Part shown: in pieces, positions 17,004 to 26,447 of the stretch
Position numbering within the stretch: the first letter of the stretch is position 1
Layout: the number at the start of each line of letters is the position of its first letter
NCBI GenBank assembly: GCA_041497605.1
Contig: JBGQGW010000001.1
Coordinates: 6,062-70,061 of the forward strand
Length of the DNA: 64,000 nucleotides
Source of the DNA: JBGPTK01 sp041497605
GTDB taxonomy: Bacteria; Acidobacteriota; Terriglobia; Acidiferrales; UBA7541
Direction: 5' to 3'
The notes under the pieces: generated by a model
Told to the model about the DNA's origin: nothing
Databases searched by the model: none
What the model saw: the letters and a program-made list of their open reading frames with translations, nothing else
Position numbers and translations under genes: made by a program

Positions 17004-17020
17004 TTGGCATGCCCGTTGCA
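17004..17020 (+). promoter_or_regulatory. Candidate sigma-54 (-24/-12) promoter
   Basis: TTGGCATGCCCGTTGCA matches the consensus TTGGCACGnnnnTTGCA except one base, with GG and GC exactly ten bases apart (GG 17006-17007, GC 17018-17019). It lies in the 31-base gap between the HTH-less activator and the kinase gene, overlapping the first possible kinase start (17009). Predicted transcription start is near 17031. It would drive kinase, FlrC-like regulator and flgBC-fliE. Confidence 0.65.
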
Positions 17021-17032
17021 TTCCCACCCACG

Positions 17033-18373
17033 ATGCCAAATTTGCCTGCAACTCGGCAAAAAAGACCCAGGGCCAAAGCCGAGGCTCGGAGCCAGTCGCA
17101 GCCCGAGTCCCGCCGTTTGTCAAAACCGCACTCGCGAATGCCGCTGGCCAAAACCTCCGTGCATAGCTCAGCGCAGCAATCGCTGGTTGAAGCCTTCGTT
17201 TCCTTTACGCAGGTTGCCGGTTCGCTGGAAAAATCATACGCCCAACTTCAAGGGGAAGTTGGCCGCCTTCGCGGCGAGCTAGCGCGAGCGAATTCCGAAC
17301 TCACCAGCAGTCATGAAGAGAACGCGCGCGTGCGTTCATTTCTGGCCCGCATTGTGGAAGGGCTTCCGTGCGGCGTGATCGTGCTGCAAGAAGACGACAA
17401 ACTTTCGATGTTGAACCCGGAAGCGCAGCACTTGCTGGCGATCGATGCCGATTGGAACGAGAACGGCGACTCCACTCCGCCTTCGATGGTCCGGACATTA
17501 CTGTCCAAGGCGGCGCCGCAGGAAGATTCGACTCCTTCGGAATGCACGTTGGAACTGCCGGCGGGTAAGCGTACATTCGCCACCGCTTGCACTCAAATCG
17601 CGGAAAGCCCCGACGGACGCGGGCGCGCCACGATTCTGATTTTGCGGGATATTACCGATGAAAAGCGCGTTGCTCACGAACGCGAAGCGGCGCGGCGAGT
17701 TCAAGCCCTGGCGGAAATTTCAACACTGCTTGCGCATGAGATTCGAAATCCCCTGGGAAGCCTGGAACTGTTTGCAGGACTGATCTCCGATGCGACGTCA
17801 CAATTGCCGGATGCACGGCAGTGGGTGGATCACCTGCAAGCGGGATTGCGAGGACTTTCGGCCACGGTAAACAACGTTTTGCACTTCCACAGCCAGCCCT
17901 CCGCAGAACGAGTGCCCACTGACTTGAAACTGTTGCTGCGGCAGACGATTGATTTCCTGCGGCCGCTGGCTCGGCAGAAGAACATGCAGATTTCCCTGAT
18001 CTGCCGGGTCGAAGAAGTTTCGATTGCGGCGGACTCACATCGATTGCAACAGGTTTTCTTCAATTTGGCTCTAAATGCGTTTCGGGCCATGGCGGCCGGC
18101 GGGACTTTGTTTATCCGCGTGGATTGGACAGCGCAGGGGGTAGGCGAGAGGCTGCAGATTGTGTTTGAGGACCAGGGAGCCGGAATCGAATCGGAGCACC
18201 TGAGCAAGATTTTCGAGCCGGGATTCACGACGAAGGCAGGCAGTCCTGGATTAGGGCTTTCTCTCTGCAAGACCGTGATGGAACAACACGAAGGAACAAT
18301 TTCCGTCCAGACCGTCTTGGGGCGGAGGACCAGCTTCACACTGCTTTTTCCGGCTCTAAGAGGGAAACAATGA
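17033..18373 (+). CDS. PAS-containing sensor histidine kinase, FlrB-like
   Basis: About 446 residues, soluble, no membrane segment. Order: basic Ser/Arg-rich leader, coiled coil (about 55-95), PAS-like region with LPCGVIVLQEDDKLSMLN, DHp H-box LLAHEIRNPLGSLELF, and HATPase with N-box FFNLALNAFRAM, DQGAGI and PGLGLSLCKTVMEQHEG. It presumably phosphorylates the regulator that overlaps its stop by four bases (ATGA), as FlrB-FlrC do in polar flagellar systems. The start is uncertain: ATG 17009 falls inside the sigma-54 promoter candidate, so 17033 is preferred, giving an almost leaderless transcript; ATG 17138 is possible. Confidence 0.88.
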   Translation: MPNLPATRQKRPRAKAEARSQSQPESRRLSKPHSRMPLAKTSVHSSAQQSLVEAFVSFTQVAGSLEKSYAQLQGEVGRLRGELARANSELTSSHEENARVRSFLARIVEGLPCGVIVLQEDDKLSMLNPEAQHLLAIDADWNENGDSTPPSMVRTLLSKAAPQEDSTPSECTLELPAGKRTFATACTQIAESPDGRGRATILILRDITDEKRVAHEREAARRVQALAEISTLLAHEIRNPLGSLELFAGLISDATSQLPDARQWVDHLQAGLRGLSATVNNVLHFHSQPSAERVPTDLKLLLRQTIDFLRPLARQKNMQISLICRVEEVSIAADSHRLQQVFFNLALNAFRAMAAGGTLFIRVDWTAQGVGERLQIVFEDQGAGIESEHLSKIFEPGFTTKAGSPGLGLSLCKTVMEQHEGTISVQTVLGRRTSFTLLFPALRGKQ

Positions 18374-19698
18374 ACCAAGTTCTGGTGGTCGATGACGAAG
18401 CGGCGATGCGCACGGCCCTGGAGGCGAGTTTTCGCCGTGACGGGTGGCAAGTGGCCACCGCGGCGGGCACAAGCGAGGCGCTGGACAAGTTCCGGAGCAC
18501 GCCCTGTTCGCTGGTGGTGACAGACATGAGGATGCCGGACGGCGACGGCCTGCGGGTAATGCAAGGGGTTCGTGAAATGAACCCGAAGACGGCGGTCGTC
18601 TTGCTCACCGCGTTCGGCAGCATTCCCGAGGCAGTGCTCACGATGAAGGAAGGAGCCTGCGATTACCTGGTGAAGCCAATTTCATTTGAACGGTTACGCG
18701 AAGCGGCACAGCGAGTTCTGCAGAAGGCTGATGAGCAGGAGCCGGATCCTTCAAAAGATGGCTTGATCGGCCAGTCCAATGTGTTTCGACGAATGATGGA
18801 GCGAGCGCGGCAAATCGCCGGTGCGGATGCGGACGTGCTGATCGAAGCGGAGAGCGGGACCGGGAAAGAATTGCTGGCCCGGTTGATTCATCGTTCGAGC
18901 CCGCGGCGCGAGGCGCGGTTCGTGGCCGTAAACTGCGCAGCATTCCCCGAAGCCCTGCTCGAGAGCGAATTGTTTGGCCATGTGCGGGGCGCCTTTACCG
19001 GCGCGACCGCCGCGAAGCTGGGAAAATTTGAGCTTGCCGATGCTGGCACGCTGCTACTGGATGAGATCGGCGAAATGCCGCTAAACCTTCAGCCGAAATT
19101 ACTGCGGGTCCTGCAAGAGCGTGAAGTGGACCGGCTAGGCGACACCCGCCCGGTTCATGTCGATGTGCGCGTGATTGCCACCACCAATCGCTCGCTGCGC
19201 CGCCTGGTGGAAGACGGGAAATTTCGGGCCGACCTGTTTTACCGGCTCAATGTTGTGCCGCTCTCGATTCCGCCGCTGCGGGACCGCCGCGAAGACATTG
19301 CCGAACTCGCCGGCCATTTCATCCGAAAATACAAATCGAAGACGGTAGACGGTGCGGTGCGGATTTCACCCGAACTGCTCGCACGGCTGAACGAACACAA
19401 TTGGCATGGAAATATCCGCGAACTCGAGAATTTCATCCGGCGGGCCTTGGCTCTATCGAATGGCTCGATTCTGGGTGGGGATTTATGGGAAGAGCAGGAC
19501 TGGATGCAAACAGCCGTGGCCAAGGACGTCCTGCCAGCAGGGCTTTCGCTGCGCGACATGGAAAAGCAGCTCCTGGAAAGGACGCTCGAATCCAACGGCG
19601 GAAATCGCACGCGAGCGGCGGAAGTGCTTGGCGTGAGCCTGCGCACAATTCGAAACAAGATTCGAGAATACGGATTGCCACCACGGAGGGCTGCATGA
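18370..19698 (+). CDS. Sigma-54 response regulator, FlrC/FlbD-like flagellar activator
   Basis: 442 residues. Receiver with D52 (VVTDMRMPDGDG) and Lys in DYLVKP; AAA+ with AESGTGKE as Walker A, GAFTGA, LLLDEIGE and WHGNIRELENFIRRAL; and C-terminal Fis-type HTH (NGGNRTRAAEVLGVSLRTIRNKIREYG). It overlaps the kinase upstream (ATGA at 18370-18373) and flgB downstream (ATGA at 19695-19698). Translational coupling to both places it as the master activator of the sigma-54 class flagellar genes. Intact domains suggest it binds DNA, unlike the activator at 15763, with which it may form mixed hexamers (inference). Confidence 0.92.
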   Translation: MNQVLVVDDEAAMRTALEASFRRDGWQVATAAGTSEALDKFRSTPCSLVVTDMRMPDGDGLRVMQGVREMNPKTAVVLLTAFGSIPEAVLTMKEGACDYLVKPISFERLREAAQRVLQKADEQEPDPSKDGLIGQSNVFRRMMERARQIAGADADVLIEAESGTGKELLARLIHRSSPRREARFVAVNCAAFPEALLESELFGHVRGAFTGATAAKLGKFELADAGTLLLDEIGEMPLNLQPKLLRVLQEREVDRLGDTRPVHVDVRVIATTNRSLRRLVEDGKFRADLFYRLNVVPLSIPPLRDRREDIAELAGHFIRKYKSKTVDGAVRISPELLARLNEHNWHGNIRELENFIRRALALSNGSILGGDLWEEQDWMQTAVAKDVLPAGLSLRDMEKQLLERTLESNGGNRTRAAEVLGVSLRTIRNKIREYGLPPRRAA

Positions 19699-20057
19699 GC
19701 CTGATCGATACACCTAATCTAAGCACTCTGGAACATTTTTTGAACCTTGCGTCTTACCGGCAATCGCTGGTTGCCAGCAATCTGGCCAACATCGATACGC
19801 CGGGCTATCGCACCCGCGATATTGATTTTCGTTCGGAAATGAAACGAGTGGCGCAGGATTTCGAAGGCGAGATGGAACCGCCCATCGCGCGTCAAGTGCC
19901 GGGGCTTCTGGAGCGGCCGGACGGCAACAATGTGAGCATCGACCGGGAGACGCTGCTGCTGGGGCGGTCGCAGTTGCAATTTCGAGCAGCGGTCGCCTTG
20001 ATGCGCGCAGAATTTCAGAATTTGACGACAGCAATTAAGGAAGGAAGTGCTGTATGA
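19695..20057 (+). CDS. flgB: Flagellar basal-body rod protein FlgB
   Basis: 120 residues from ATG 19695, overlapping the regulator stop. FlgB is a proximal rod subunit exported through the flagellar type III system. The signature N-terminal NLASYRQSLVASNLANIDTPGYRTRDIDF is clear, as is the C-terminal heptad region. Length is close to the family norm. It is the first structural gene of the cluster, four bases overlapping flgC. Confidence 0.95.
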   Translation: MSLIDTPNLSTLEHFLNLASYRQSLVASNLANIDTPGYRTRDIDFRSEMKRVAQDFEGEMEPPIARQVPGLLERPDGNNVSIDRETLLLGRSQLQFRAAVALMRAEFQNLTTAIKEGSAV

Positions 20058-20491
20058 ATCTCTTCGACGTCATGGATATTAGCGGGTCGGCACTGCTGGC
20101 GGAGCGCCAACGCGCGGAAATCGTCACCAGCAACCTGGCCAATGCGGAGACCACACACACGGCGGAAGGCGGCCCTTACCGCCGGATGGAGGTTGTCTTC
20201 GGGGCACATCGGGAATCTCAAAACTTCGCAGCCGCACTGGCCTCGGTGGGTGATTTGCACGCGCGGGGCGTGCGCGTGGAGGGCGTCGTGGCAGACAATA
20301 CGGCGCCGCTGCGCCGCTACGAGCCGAATCACCCGGATGCGGATGATCAGGGCTATGTTTCGTATCCAGCCATCAATCCCGCGGAAGAAATGGTCAACCT
20401 GATGGGGGCGGCGCGTTCGTACCAATTGAACGCAGCTGCGGTGCAGGCCACGAAGGCAATGATCACGTCGGCGATCGCCATCCTGAGTTAA
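20054..20491 (+). CDS. flgC: Flagellar basal-body rod protein FlgC
   Basis: 145 residues. It has the rod-protein N-terminus (LLAERQRAEIVTSNLANAETT) and the C-terminal motif YPAINPAEEMVNLMGAARSYQLNAAAVQATK typical of FlgC. It forms the proximal rod with FlgB and FlgF. The ATG overlaps the flgB stop. Confidence 0.95.
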   Translation: MNLFDVMDISGSALLAERQRAEIVTSNLANAETTHTAEGGPYRRMEVVFGAHRESQNFAAALASVGDLHARGVRVEGVVADNTAPLRRYEPNHPDADDQGYVSYPAINPAEEMVNLMGAARSYQLNAAAVQATKAMITSAIAILS

Positions 20492-20516
20492 TGAACGACT
20501 GGAGCGGAGATAGAAC

Positions 20517-20816
20517 ATGAGCAATTCGATTCAAGGACTGGGCAGCGCCGCAACCGATTTGACGAAGTCACTTGGCACTCCTCCGGGAGAAAAGAGTGGC
20601 GAGTTTTTCGATACGTTGAAGCATGCAATGAATCAAGTGGGCCAATTGCAGGCCGAAGCGCAGAATAAAATCACTGGGCTCGTCACCGGCGATGGTGAAG
20701 ATGTCCATTCGGCCATGATCGCGGTGGAAAAAGCGAATATGGCGTTTGAAATGATGGTGCAGGTGCGAAACAAGATCATTTCGGCCTATCAGGAAGTTTC
20801 GCGACTGCAATTTTAG
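20517..20816 (+). CDS. fliE: Flagellar hook-basal body protein FliE
   Basis: 99 residues, helical, with the conserved C-terminal DVHSAMIAVEKANMAFEMMVQVRNK region. FliE joins the MS-ring to the rod. 25 bases separate it from flgC; the ribosome site is GGAG in AACTGGAGCGGAGATAGAAC upstream. Confidence 0.93.
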   Translation: MSNSIQGLGSAATDLTKSLGTPPGEKSGEFFDTLKHAMNQVGQLQAEAQNKITGLVTGDGEDVHSAMIAVEKANMAFEMMVQVRNKIISAYQEVSRLQF

Positions 20817-20914
20817 GCACCGATTGATTCCCCAGGATTCCGGCGGCCCGGGCTGACCCACGGACCCGCAATAGAGAGCGGTGAGTTACCGCCACAGGTG
20901 TACTGACCAGACAG

Positions 20915-22543
20915 ATGGAAAAGTATTTCGAGCAATTAAAAAAATTCGTGCTCAGGCTTTCGCTGCAGCAGCAAGCCCTGCTGGCTGCTTCCATTCTGGC
21001 GGTTGGCCTGACGCTCTGGTTCTTCGTTCACCTATTCTCCCAGCCCGATTTCAAACCTCTGTACTCCGGACTTTCATCCTCGGATCTGCAAAATCTTGAG
21101 AAGCAGCTAGCTGAGAAGAATATTCAATACGAGATTTCGAGCGACGGCACCACGCTGAAAGTGCCGGCCGACAAGCTGGACGAGTTGAGAATTGAAGTTT
21201 CCTCGAAGAGCAGCTTCTCCAGCGGACGCTTGGGATTTGAATTGTTCGACAAACCAAACTGGTCAGGGAGCGATTTTTCGGAAAAAGTAAACTACCAGCG
21301 GGCACTGGAAGCCGAGCTGGAACGCACGATCCAGACGATCGACGGTATCGAGGCAGCGCGCGTGCACCTGGTGCTTCCGCATGAATCCTTGTTCACGGAA
21401 AAAGAGCGCCAGGGAAAAGCGGCCGTAGTCGTGAAGCTGCGCGGCGGGCATCTTTCCGAAGACACATTGAATTCGATCGCGCGGCTTGTTTCCAGCGCGG
21501 TGGACGATTTACCCCCGGAGAATGTGGCGATCGTAGATGCCGAAGGCGGGACGCCGATTCGCTCGCGCGGCGGGGCCGGCGAAACGGCCGGATCCATGGA
21601 GTCGGAAAAGGCCATTGCCGATAAATTAATTGCCACCCTGGCGCCGGTGGTCGGAGCCGATCACGTGAAGGCCAGCGTGACAGTGGATCGCGATGCCAGT
21701 TCGGGAGAGAGCACGCAAGAAGTTTACGACCCGAACTCCGTGGTGCTGACCTCGCAAATTTCGGAAGAGCATGTGACTGATGCCAGCCCATCGGGCGTCC
21801 CAGGAACTACGAGCAATGTGCCGCGCCCGGCGGCGCCGGGGGCGCCATCCGCAAAGGTGCAGATCACCACGGATTCCCAGGGGCTGCGGAGCGAGAGCAA
21901 GACTTTCGTCGTGGGCCGCACCGTGCGTCATCTGATCGAGCCGTCGGGCCGAGTGAAGCGGATCGCCGCGGCTCTGCTGGTGGACGATGCGGTGGAAATC
22001 AAGGAAGAGGCCGGAAAGAAACAGGAAGTCCGCCGCAAGCGCACTCCGGAAGAGATGAAGCAGATAGAAGAATTGGCGAAAGCGGCGATGGGATTCGACG
22101 CCACGCGAGGCGATCAACTTTCGGTGCAGAATTTGTCTTTTCAGGTTTTGCCAGTCGAAAAGGTGGTTCCGCCCACCGTGGTTCAGAGAGTTCTGTGGAT
22201 GACCGAACGTTGGGTTGTCGCCATCCGGCTTGCCGGGCTATTCCTGCTGTTTGGAATCGTGTACCTCGTCCTGCTTCGCCCGATCAAGAAGCAGGTTCTA
22301 GCCAGCTTCCGCGCGGCCGCCCCTGCGCACCCCCCTGCCAAGGGAATCGTGAGCAATTCGGGGGGCACCGCGCCTGGCGCGGCGGAGGCCGGGTTCGATC
22401 TGGAGGGAGAACTGGCAACTGTGAATTCTGAAGTGGGCAAGGCAGTTTTGTTGAAACGGCATCTCGTCGAGAAGGTGAAGGCCGAGCCGGAATCGTCGAG
22501 CCGTCTGATCCAGAACTGGATCCGGCAGGGGCAGAACAATTAA
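20915..22543 (+). CDS. fliF: Flagellar MS-ring protein FliF
   Basis: 542 residues. Inner-membrane ring on which the export gate and rotor assemble. There is an N-terminal membrane segment (about 20-42), the secretin-like ring-building domains with QRALEAELERTIQTIDGIEAARVHLVLP, a Ser/Pro/Ala-rich loop (about 285-320), a second membrane segment (about 432-452) and a C-terminal tail that binds FliG. It is followed by fliG with one base overlap (TAATG). Confidence 0.95.
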   Translation: MEKYFEQLKKFVLRLSLQQQALLAASILAVGLTLWFFVHLFSQPDFKPLYSGLSSSDLQNLEKQLAEKNIQYEISSDGTTLKVPADKLDELRIEVSSKSSFSSGRLGFELFDKPNWSGSDFSEKVNYQRALEAELERTIQTIDGIEAARVHLVLPHESLFTEKERQGKAAVVVKLRGGHLSEDTLNSIARLVSSAVDDLPPENVAIVDAEGGTPIRSRGGAGETAGSMESEKAIADKLIATLAPVVGADHVKASVTVDRDASSGESTQEVYDPNSVVLTSQISEEHVTDASPSGVPGTTSNVPRPAAPGAPSAKVQITTDSQGLRSESKTFVVGRTVRHLIEPSGRVKRIAAALLVDDAVEIKEEAGKKQEVRRKRTPEEMKQIEELAKAAMGFDATRGDQLSVQNLSFQVLPVEKVVPPTVVQRVLWMTERWVVAIRLAGLFLLFGIVYLVLLRPIKKQVLASFRAAAPAHPPAKGIVSNSGGTAPGAAEAGFDLEGELATVNSEVGKAVLLKRHLVEKVKAEPESSSRLIQNWIRQGQNN

Positions 22544-23565
22544 TGGCAGAGACAATCGACGCTACAACCTCCGGACTCCGAAAAGCCGCCATTCTGCTGG
22601 TTTTACTGGGTGACGATGCTGCCGCGAACCTCTACAAGCATCTCCCGGAAAATGACTTGCGCCTGCTGACCCAGGAAATTGCTGAGCTTGAATATGTCTC
22701 GCCGGAGACAGCCACGAAAGTGCTCCATGAATATAATCGCCTGACGCTTACCCAACAGTACTTGGCGCAGGGCGGCACGGACTACGCGACGAAGTTGCTG
22801 GTCAAGGCATTTGGCGAAGAAGGTGCCAAGGGCCTATTGGAACAGGTACTTGTTGCGCAGGAGGCCGGCGCGAAGAATCTGGATACGATTCAAAAGGCAG
22901 ATCCCAACCAGCTCGCCAAATTCATCCAGGGCGAGCATCCGCAGACCATTGCCCTGATCCTGGCGCACTTGGCTCCGAAGACGGCTTCGGGCGTGCTAGT
23001 CATGCTGCCGGAAAAGATCCGGGCGGAATCTGTGAAACGGCTGGCCCAGATGCAACAGTTCTCTCCCGAGGTTGTTCAGAAGATCAGCTTCGTTCTGCAC
23101 AAGAAGCTGCAATCGGTCGGGGAACAAAGCCGACGTGCGTACGGCGGAGTGAGTGCCGTCGCCGAATTAATGAATCGCATGGAATCAGCAGTGAGCAAGA
23201 ACGTTCTGGAAACAATTGAACAAGAGGACGCGAAGTTGGCCGTGGCCATTCGCAACTCGATGTTCACGTTCGAAGACTTAATTGAGGTGCCGGAGGTGAG
23301 CATCCGAGAACTGCTCGGCCAGGTTGATAAGAAACAGTTGGCAGTCGCGCTCAAGGGCGCATCGGAAAATCTGAGGAATCATCTGCTGAAAGCGATGTCC
23401 TCTCGCGCGGCGGAAATGCTGAAGGAAGATATGGAAGCACTCGGCCCGACTCGCTCACGCGACGTGAGCAATGCCCAGCATGACATCGTCGCGCAGGCGC
23501 GAAAGCTCGAAGCGGCCGGCAAAATGGTTTTGAAGAATGAAGCGGAGGATGCCCTTGTCGTCTAA
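22543..23565 (+). CDS. fliG: Flagellar motor switch protein FliG
   Basis: 340 residues, the normal length. N-terminal FliF-binding domain (LRKAAILLVLLGDDAAANLYKHL), middle domain with EHPQTIALILAHL, and C-terminal torque domain with FTFEDL and the charged helix DKKQLAVALKGAS. FliG transmits stator force and direction. Start overlaps the fliF stop by one base. Confidence 0.96.
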   Translation: MAETIDATTSGLRKAAILLVLLGDDAAANLYKHLPENDLRLLTQEIAELEYVSPETATKVLHEYNRLTLTQQYLAQGGTDYATKLLVKAFGEEGAKGLLEQVLVAQEAGAKNLDTIQKADPNQLAKFIQGEHPQTIALILAHLAPKTASGVLVMLPEKIRAESVKRLAQMQQFSPEVVQKISFVLHKKLQSVGEQSRRAYGGVSAVAELMNRMESAVSKNVLETIEQEDAKLAVAIRNSMFTFEDLIEVPEVSIRELLGQVDKKQLAVALKGASENLRNHLLKAMSSRAAEMLKEDMEALGPTRSRDVSNAQHDIVAQARKLEAAGKMVLKNEAEDALVV

Positions 23566-24214
23566 ACCGGATTTGAGAGCCGGAGAGCTGCTGCTGGACT
23601 CGGTCCCATTCGTGTACCCGCCTGCCGCAAGCGAGGATGCTCTCCCCAACTCGAACATAAACGGCGCGAGAAAACAAGCGAACCGGGAACTGGCCGACAT
23701 CGAGAACCGTGAAAAACAGGCCTGGCAACAGGGCGTCCAGGAAGGGGAAGTGAAGGGGCGTGTACAACTCGAAAAACAGACCAGCGAACTGCGCGAATCG
23801 GTCGAAAAGAGCCTTCGTGACTTTGTCAACGAGAGGAATAACTATTTCGAGCATGTGGAAACAGAGGTGGTACATCTGGCTCTGGCAATCGCTGGCAAGA
23901 TTCTGCATCGAGAGGCTCAGATTGATCCGCTCCTGCTGACCGGGCTCGTGCATGTAGCGCTTGAAAAACTTGGAGCACAGACCAAGATTCGCCTGCGCGT
24001 GCATCCCACTCAATTGGAATCCTGGCGAAAGTCCTTCGCGGAAATGGCCAGCCAGTCACTGGCTCCGGAATTGATCGGAGACGAGAGCCTGGCGCTAATG
24101 CAGTGCGTGATCGAAACGGAGCATGGTTCCACAGAAGTCAGCCTGGAAACCCACCTCAAGGAAATCGAGCAGGGCTTCTTCGATCTGCTCGCGCGACGTC
24201 CCCGGAACTCGTGA
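23555..24214 (+). CDS. fliH: Flagellar export ATPase regulator FliH
   Basis: About 219 residues. Central coiled coil (REANRELADIENREKQAWQQG type, about 45-90) and C-terminal FliH/V-ATPase E-like domain with HLALAIAGKILHREAQIDP. FliH holds the FliI ATPase at the export gate. A TTG at 23555 has GGAGG at six-base spacing (23544-23548) and is preferred; ATGs at 23549 and 23537 are alternatives. All overlap the end of fliG, implying coupling. Confidence 0.88.
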   Translation: MSSKPDLRAGELLLDSVPFVYPPAASEDALPNSNINGARKQANRELADIENREKQAWQQGVQEGEVKGRVQLEKQTSELRESVEKSLRDFVNERNNYFEHVETEVVHLALAIAGKILHREAQIDPLLLTGLVHVALEKLGAQTKIRLRVHPTQLESWRKSFAEMASQSLAPELIGDESLALMQCVIETEHGSTEVSLETHLKEIEQGFFDLLARRPRNS

Positions 24215-25527
24215 TGAGCTCTTCTTCGCTTCTGGGAGCCTATTTCCGCCGCCTGAATGAATTCTCGATTCTGCGGTGGACCGGGAAAGTGATCCAGGTT
24301 GTGGGCGATGTAATCGAATCGGAAGGACCGTTCTGTTCCGTGGGTGAGGGTTGCGCGATTCTGACCGCTGACGGACACATGTATCCCGGAGAGATCGTAG
24401 GATTTCGCGAGTCCCGGGTGCTGTCCATTCCACTCGAGAGGCCGAAAGGAATCCGATTTGGAGACCGCATCGTAACGCGGGGAACGCGGCCGTCCTTGCG
24501 TGTGGGTCCGCAACTTCTGGGAAGAGTCATCGACGGTTCGGGAAAGGCGATCGATTCCGGCGGTGAATATCATGCCAGGCAATATTGGCCGCTGCAGAGT
24601 GATGCTCCTTTGCCGATGGAACGCCACAAGATCCACGAGCCGATCAGTTGCGGCATAAGGAGCATCGATGGTTTTCTGACCTGCGGACGCGGCCAGCGCG
24701 TGGGCATTTTCGGCGGAAGCGGAGTGGGAAAGAGCACGTTGATCGGGATGATGGCGTCGGGAACCTCCGCTGACCTCACGGTGCTGGCTCTGGTGGGAGA
24801 GCGCGGGCGCGAGGTGCGGGAATTTCTGGAGGACTCGCTGGGCGAAGAAGGGAGAAAGAAATCAGTCGTGGTGGTCTCGACTTCGGACCAATCGCCGTTG
24901 TTGCGGATTCGCGCGGCGCTGGCGGCGACCTCGGTTGCCGAATACTTTTGCTGTCAGGGCAAGCATGTGCTGCTGGTTGTGGATTCGCTGACTCGATTCG
25001 CAATGGCCCAGCGCGAAATCGGCCTCGCCGCGGGCGAGCCGCCGACCGCCAAAGGTTACACGCCTTCCGTTTTCACATTACTGGCGCGTCTGATTGAGCG
25101 AGCGGGACATTTCGGCAAGGGCAGCATCACTGCTTTTTACACGGTGCTGATGGAAGGCGATGATCAGCAGGATCCACTGGTGGATGCCGTGCGCGCCTTG
25201 CTCGATGGGCACACGGTGCTGGACCGGCGCCTGGCGATGCAGAATCATTTTCCACCGATTTCGATTCTCGATAGCCTCAGCCGATTGATGCCCGCCGTCA
25301 CGAGCAGTGATCACATGGCGAAAGTGCAACGGCTCAGGCGGCTGTTGGCAGCGTATTCTTCCGCGGAAGATCTGATCCGTGTCGGGGCGTATCAGAAGGG
25401 AAGCGATCCGGTGCTTGATCAAGCGCTCGTCGTGCTGCCGGCGATCAATGCTTTCTTGCAACAGAAGCGAGGGGAACGTTCGGGACTTGAACAGACTGTT
25501 GCAGCATTGATGGCGCTTCCGGGATAG
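24214..25527 (+). CDS. fliI: Flagellum-specific ATPase FliI
   Basis: 437 residues from ATG 24214, which overlaps the fliH stop by one base; an earlier in-frame start (24103) would lie inside fliH. Walker A is GGSGVGKS (residues 167-174); later motifs include LVGERGREVREFLED, LLVVDSLTRFAMAQREIGLAAGEPP and the F1/type III ATPase SISILDS-type sequence. It energises export of rod, hook and filament subunits. Confidence 0.95.
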   Translation: MSSSSLLGAYFRRLNEFSILRWTGKVIQVVGDVIESEGPFCSVGEGCAILTADGHMYPGEIVGFRESRVLSIPLERPKGIRFGDRIVTRGTRPSLRVGPQLLGRVIDGSGKAIDSGGEYHARQYWPLQSDAPLPMERHKIHEPISCGIRSIDGFLTCGRGQRVGIFGGSGVGKSTLIGMMASGTSADLTVLALVGERGREVREFLEDSLGEEGRKKSVVVVSTSDQSPLLRIRAALAATSVAEYFCCQGKHVLLVVDSLTRFAMAQREIGLAAGEPPTAKGYTPSVFTLLARLIERAGHFGKGSITAFYTVLMEGDDQQDPLVDAVRALLDGHTVLDRRLAMQNHFPPISILDSLSRLMPAVTSSDHMAKVQRLRRLLAAYSSAEDLIRVGAYQKGSDPVLDQALVVLPAINAFLQQKRGERSGLEQTVAALMALPG

Positions 25528-25535
25528 AGGAAACA

Positions 25536-25982
25536 ATGGCATTTCATTATTCACTCGATGCGCTTCTTCGTGTCCGGCAAATTCGCGAACGCCGCGAGGA
25601 GGAAATGCTGGGAACGATCATTTCGAAAATCAATACCGTGCAGGTGCAAATCGAAAACGCCAAGGAAGTTTTGCTGGATACCCGGAGACTCCTGCTGCAG
25701 AACATGACGGGCGGAGTGGCGGGCAGCGAGTTGCAATTTGCGGCCAATTGCGATGCCGGGCGTGCGTTCTATCTTGAGATGCTTGAGAATCACCTGCAGC
25801 AACTCGAAAAACAGCGCCTAGAGCAAGGCAAGATTTATCGAGAGGCGCGACAAGGACGCGAAATCCTCGAAAACTACCGGGAGCGCCAGCTCCAGATTTA
25901 CAATCAGGAGCAATCCCGCCGCGAACAACGACGAGTCGATGACTTGTTTCTAATTCGCCTTGGGCATTCGAACGAGAAATAG
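25536..25982 (+). CDS. fliJ: Flagellar export chaperone FliJ
   Basis: 148 residues, entirely helical coiled coil. The start FHYSLDALLRVRQIRERREEEML is typical of FliJ, which bridges the FliI hexamer and FlhA. Eight bases after fliI with GAGG upstream. The protein has little sequence signature beyond coiled coil, so position in the operon is important evidence. Confidence 0.9.
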   Translation: MAFHYSLDALLRVRQIRERREEEMLGTIISKINTVQVQIENAKEVLLDTRRLLLQNMTGGVAGSELQFAANCDAGRAFYLEMLENHLQQLEKQRLEQGKIYREARQGREILENYRERQLQIYNQEQSRREQRRVDDLFLIRLGHSNEK

Positions 25983-26406
25983 CGTTTCGTTTTGAAGTAT
26001 GCCGCCGATTCCCCACAGCTTTGCTCTCTTTTCCGCGTTCTTCGGACTTTTGGCCTCCTTTCCGTGGAAAATTAAATTTTAGACGACGGCCAAGGATTCT
26101 CCGCGATAAGGGAAATGCCGCGATTTCATCGCAAAATAGGCCGCTTCTGTTGGTGGGAAATTCGGTCAAAAGAATCGCTACAGTGACGAGGTATCAGGAC
26201 CGATCTAGGTCAGGAGGGAAGGCAGGTCGTTCGTCAATGTTTTGTGACCAGTCTGTTGGTTGTTGCCTAGGTTCTTGGGCAATCTTTTCCTTGAACACAG
26301 AAATCTGCCTAGCAGGTCATAGTCCCCCCTCTTTTCCACTCCGAACAATCGTCGCGTTTTCAATTGGTTGGAGAGAGAAAGGGGAATGACCCGACTTGCG
26401 GCTCTT
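25983..26406. other. Intergenic region upstream of fliK
   Basis: 424 bases separate fliJ from the fliK promoter. I see no coding frame with family resemblance, no strong terminator and no other promoter match. It may hold upstream activator sites for the sigma-54 promoter at 26407, as NtrC-type enhancers usually lie 80-200 bases upstream; no repeated site was recognised by eye. Confidence 0.4.
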
Positions 26407-26422
26407 TGGCGCCCCAGATGCA
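26407..26422 (+). promoter_or_regulatory. Candidate sigma-54 promoter of fliK-flgDE
   Basis: TGGCGCCCCAGATGCA has GG (26408-26409) and GC (26420-26421) ten bases apart, with TGGC and TGCA conserved. Predicted transcription starts near 26433, immediately before the fliK ribosome site GGAGAG (26435-26440). This also supports ATG 26448 over the upstream TTG at 26364. Confidence 0.6.
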
Positions 26423-26447
26423 ATATGGAGAACCGGAGAGAAACGCG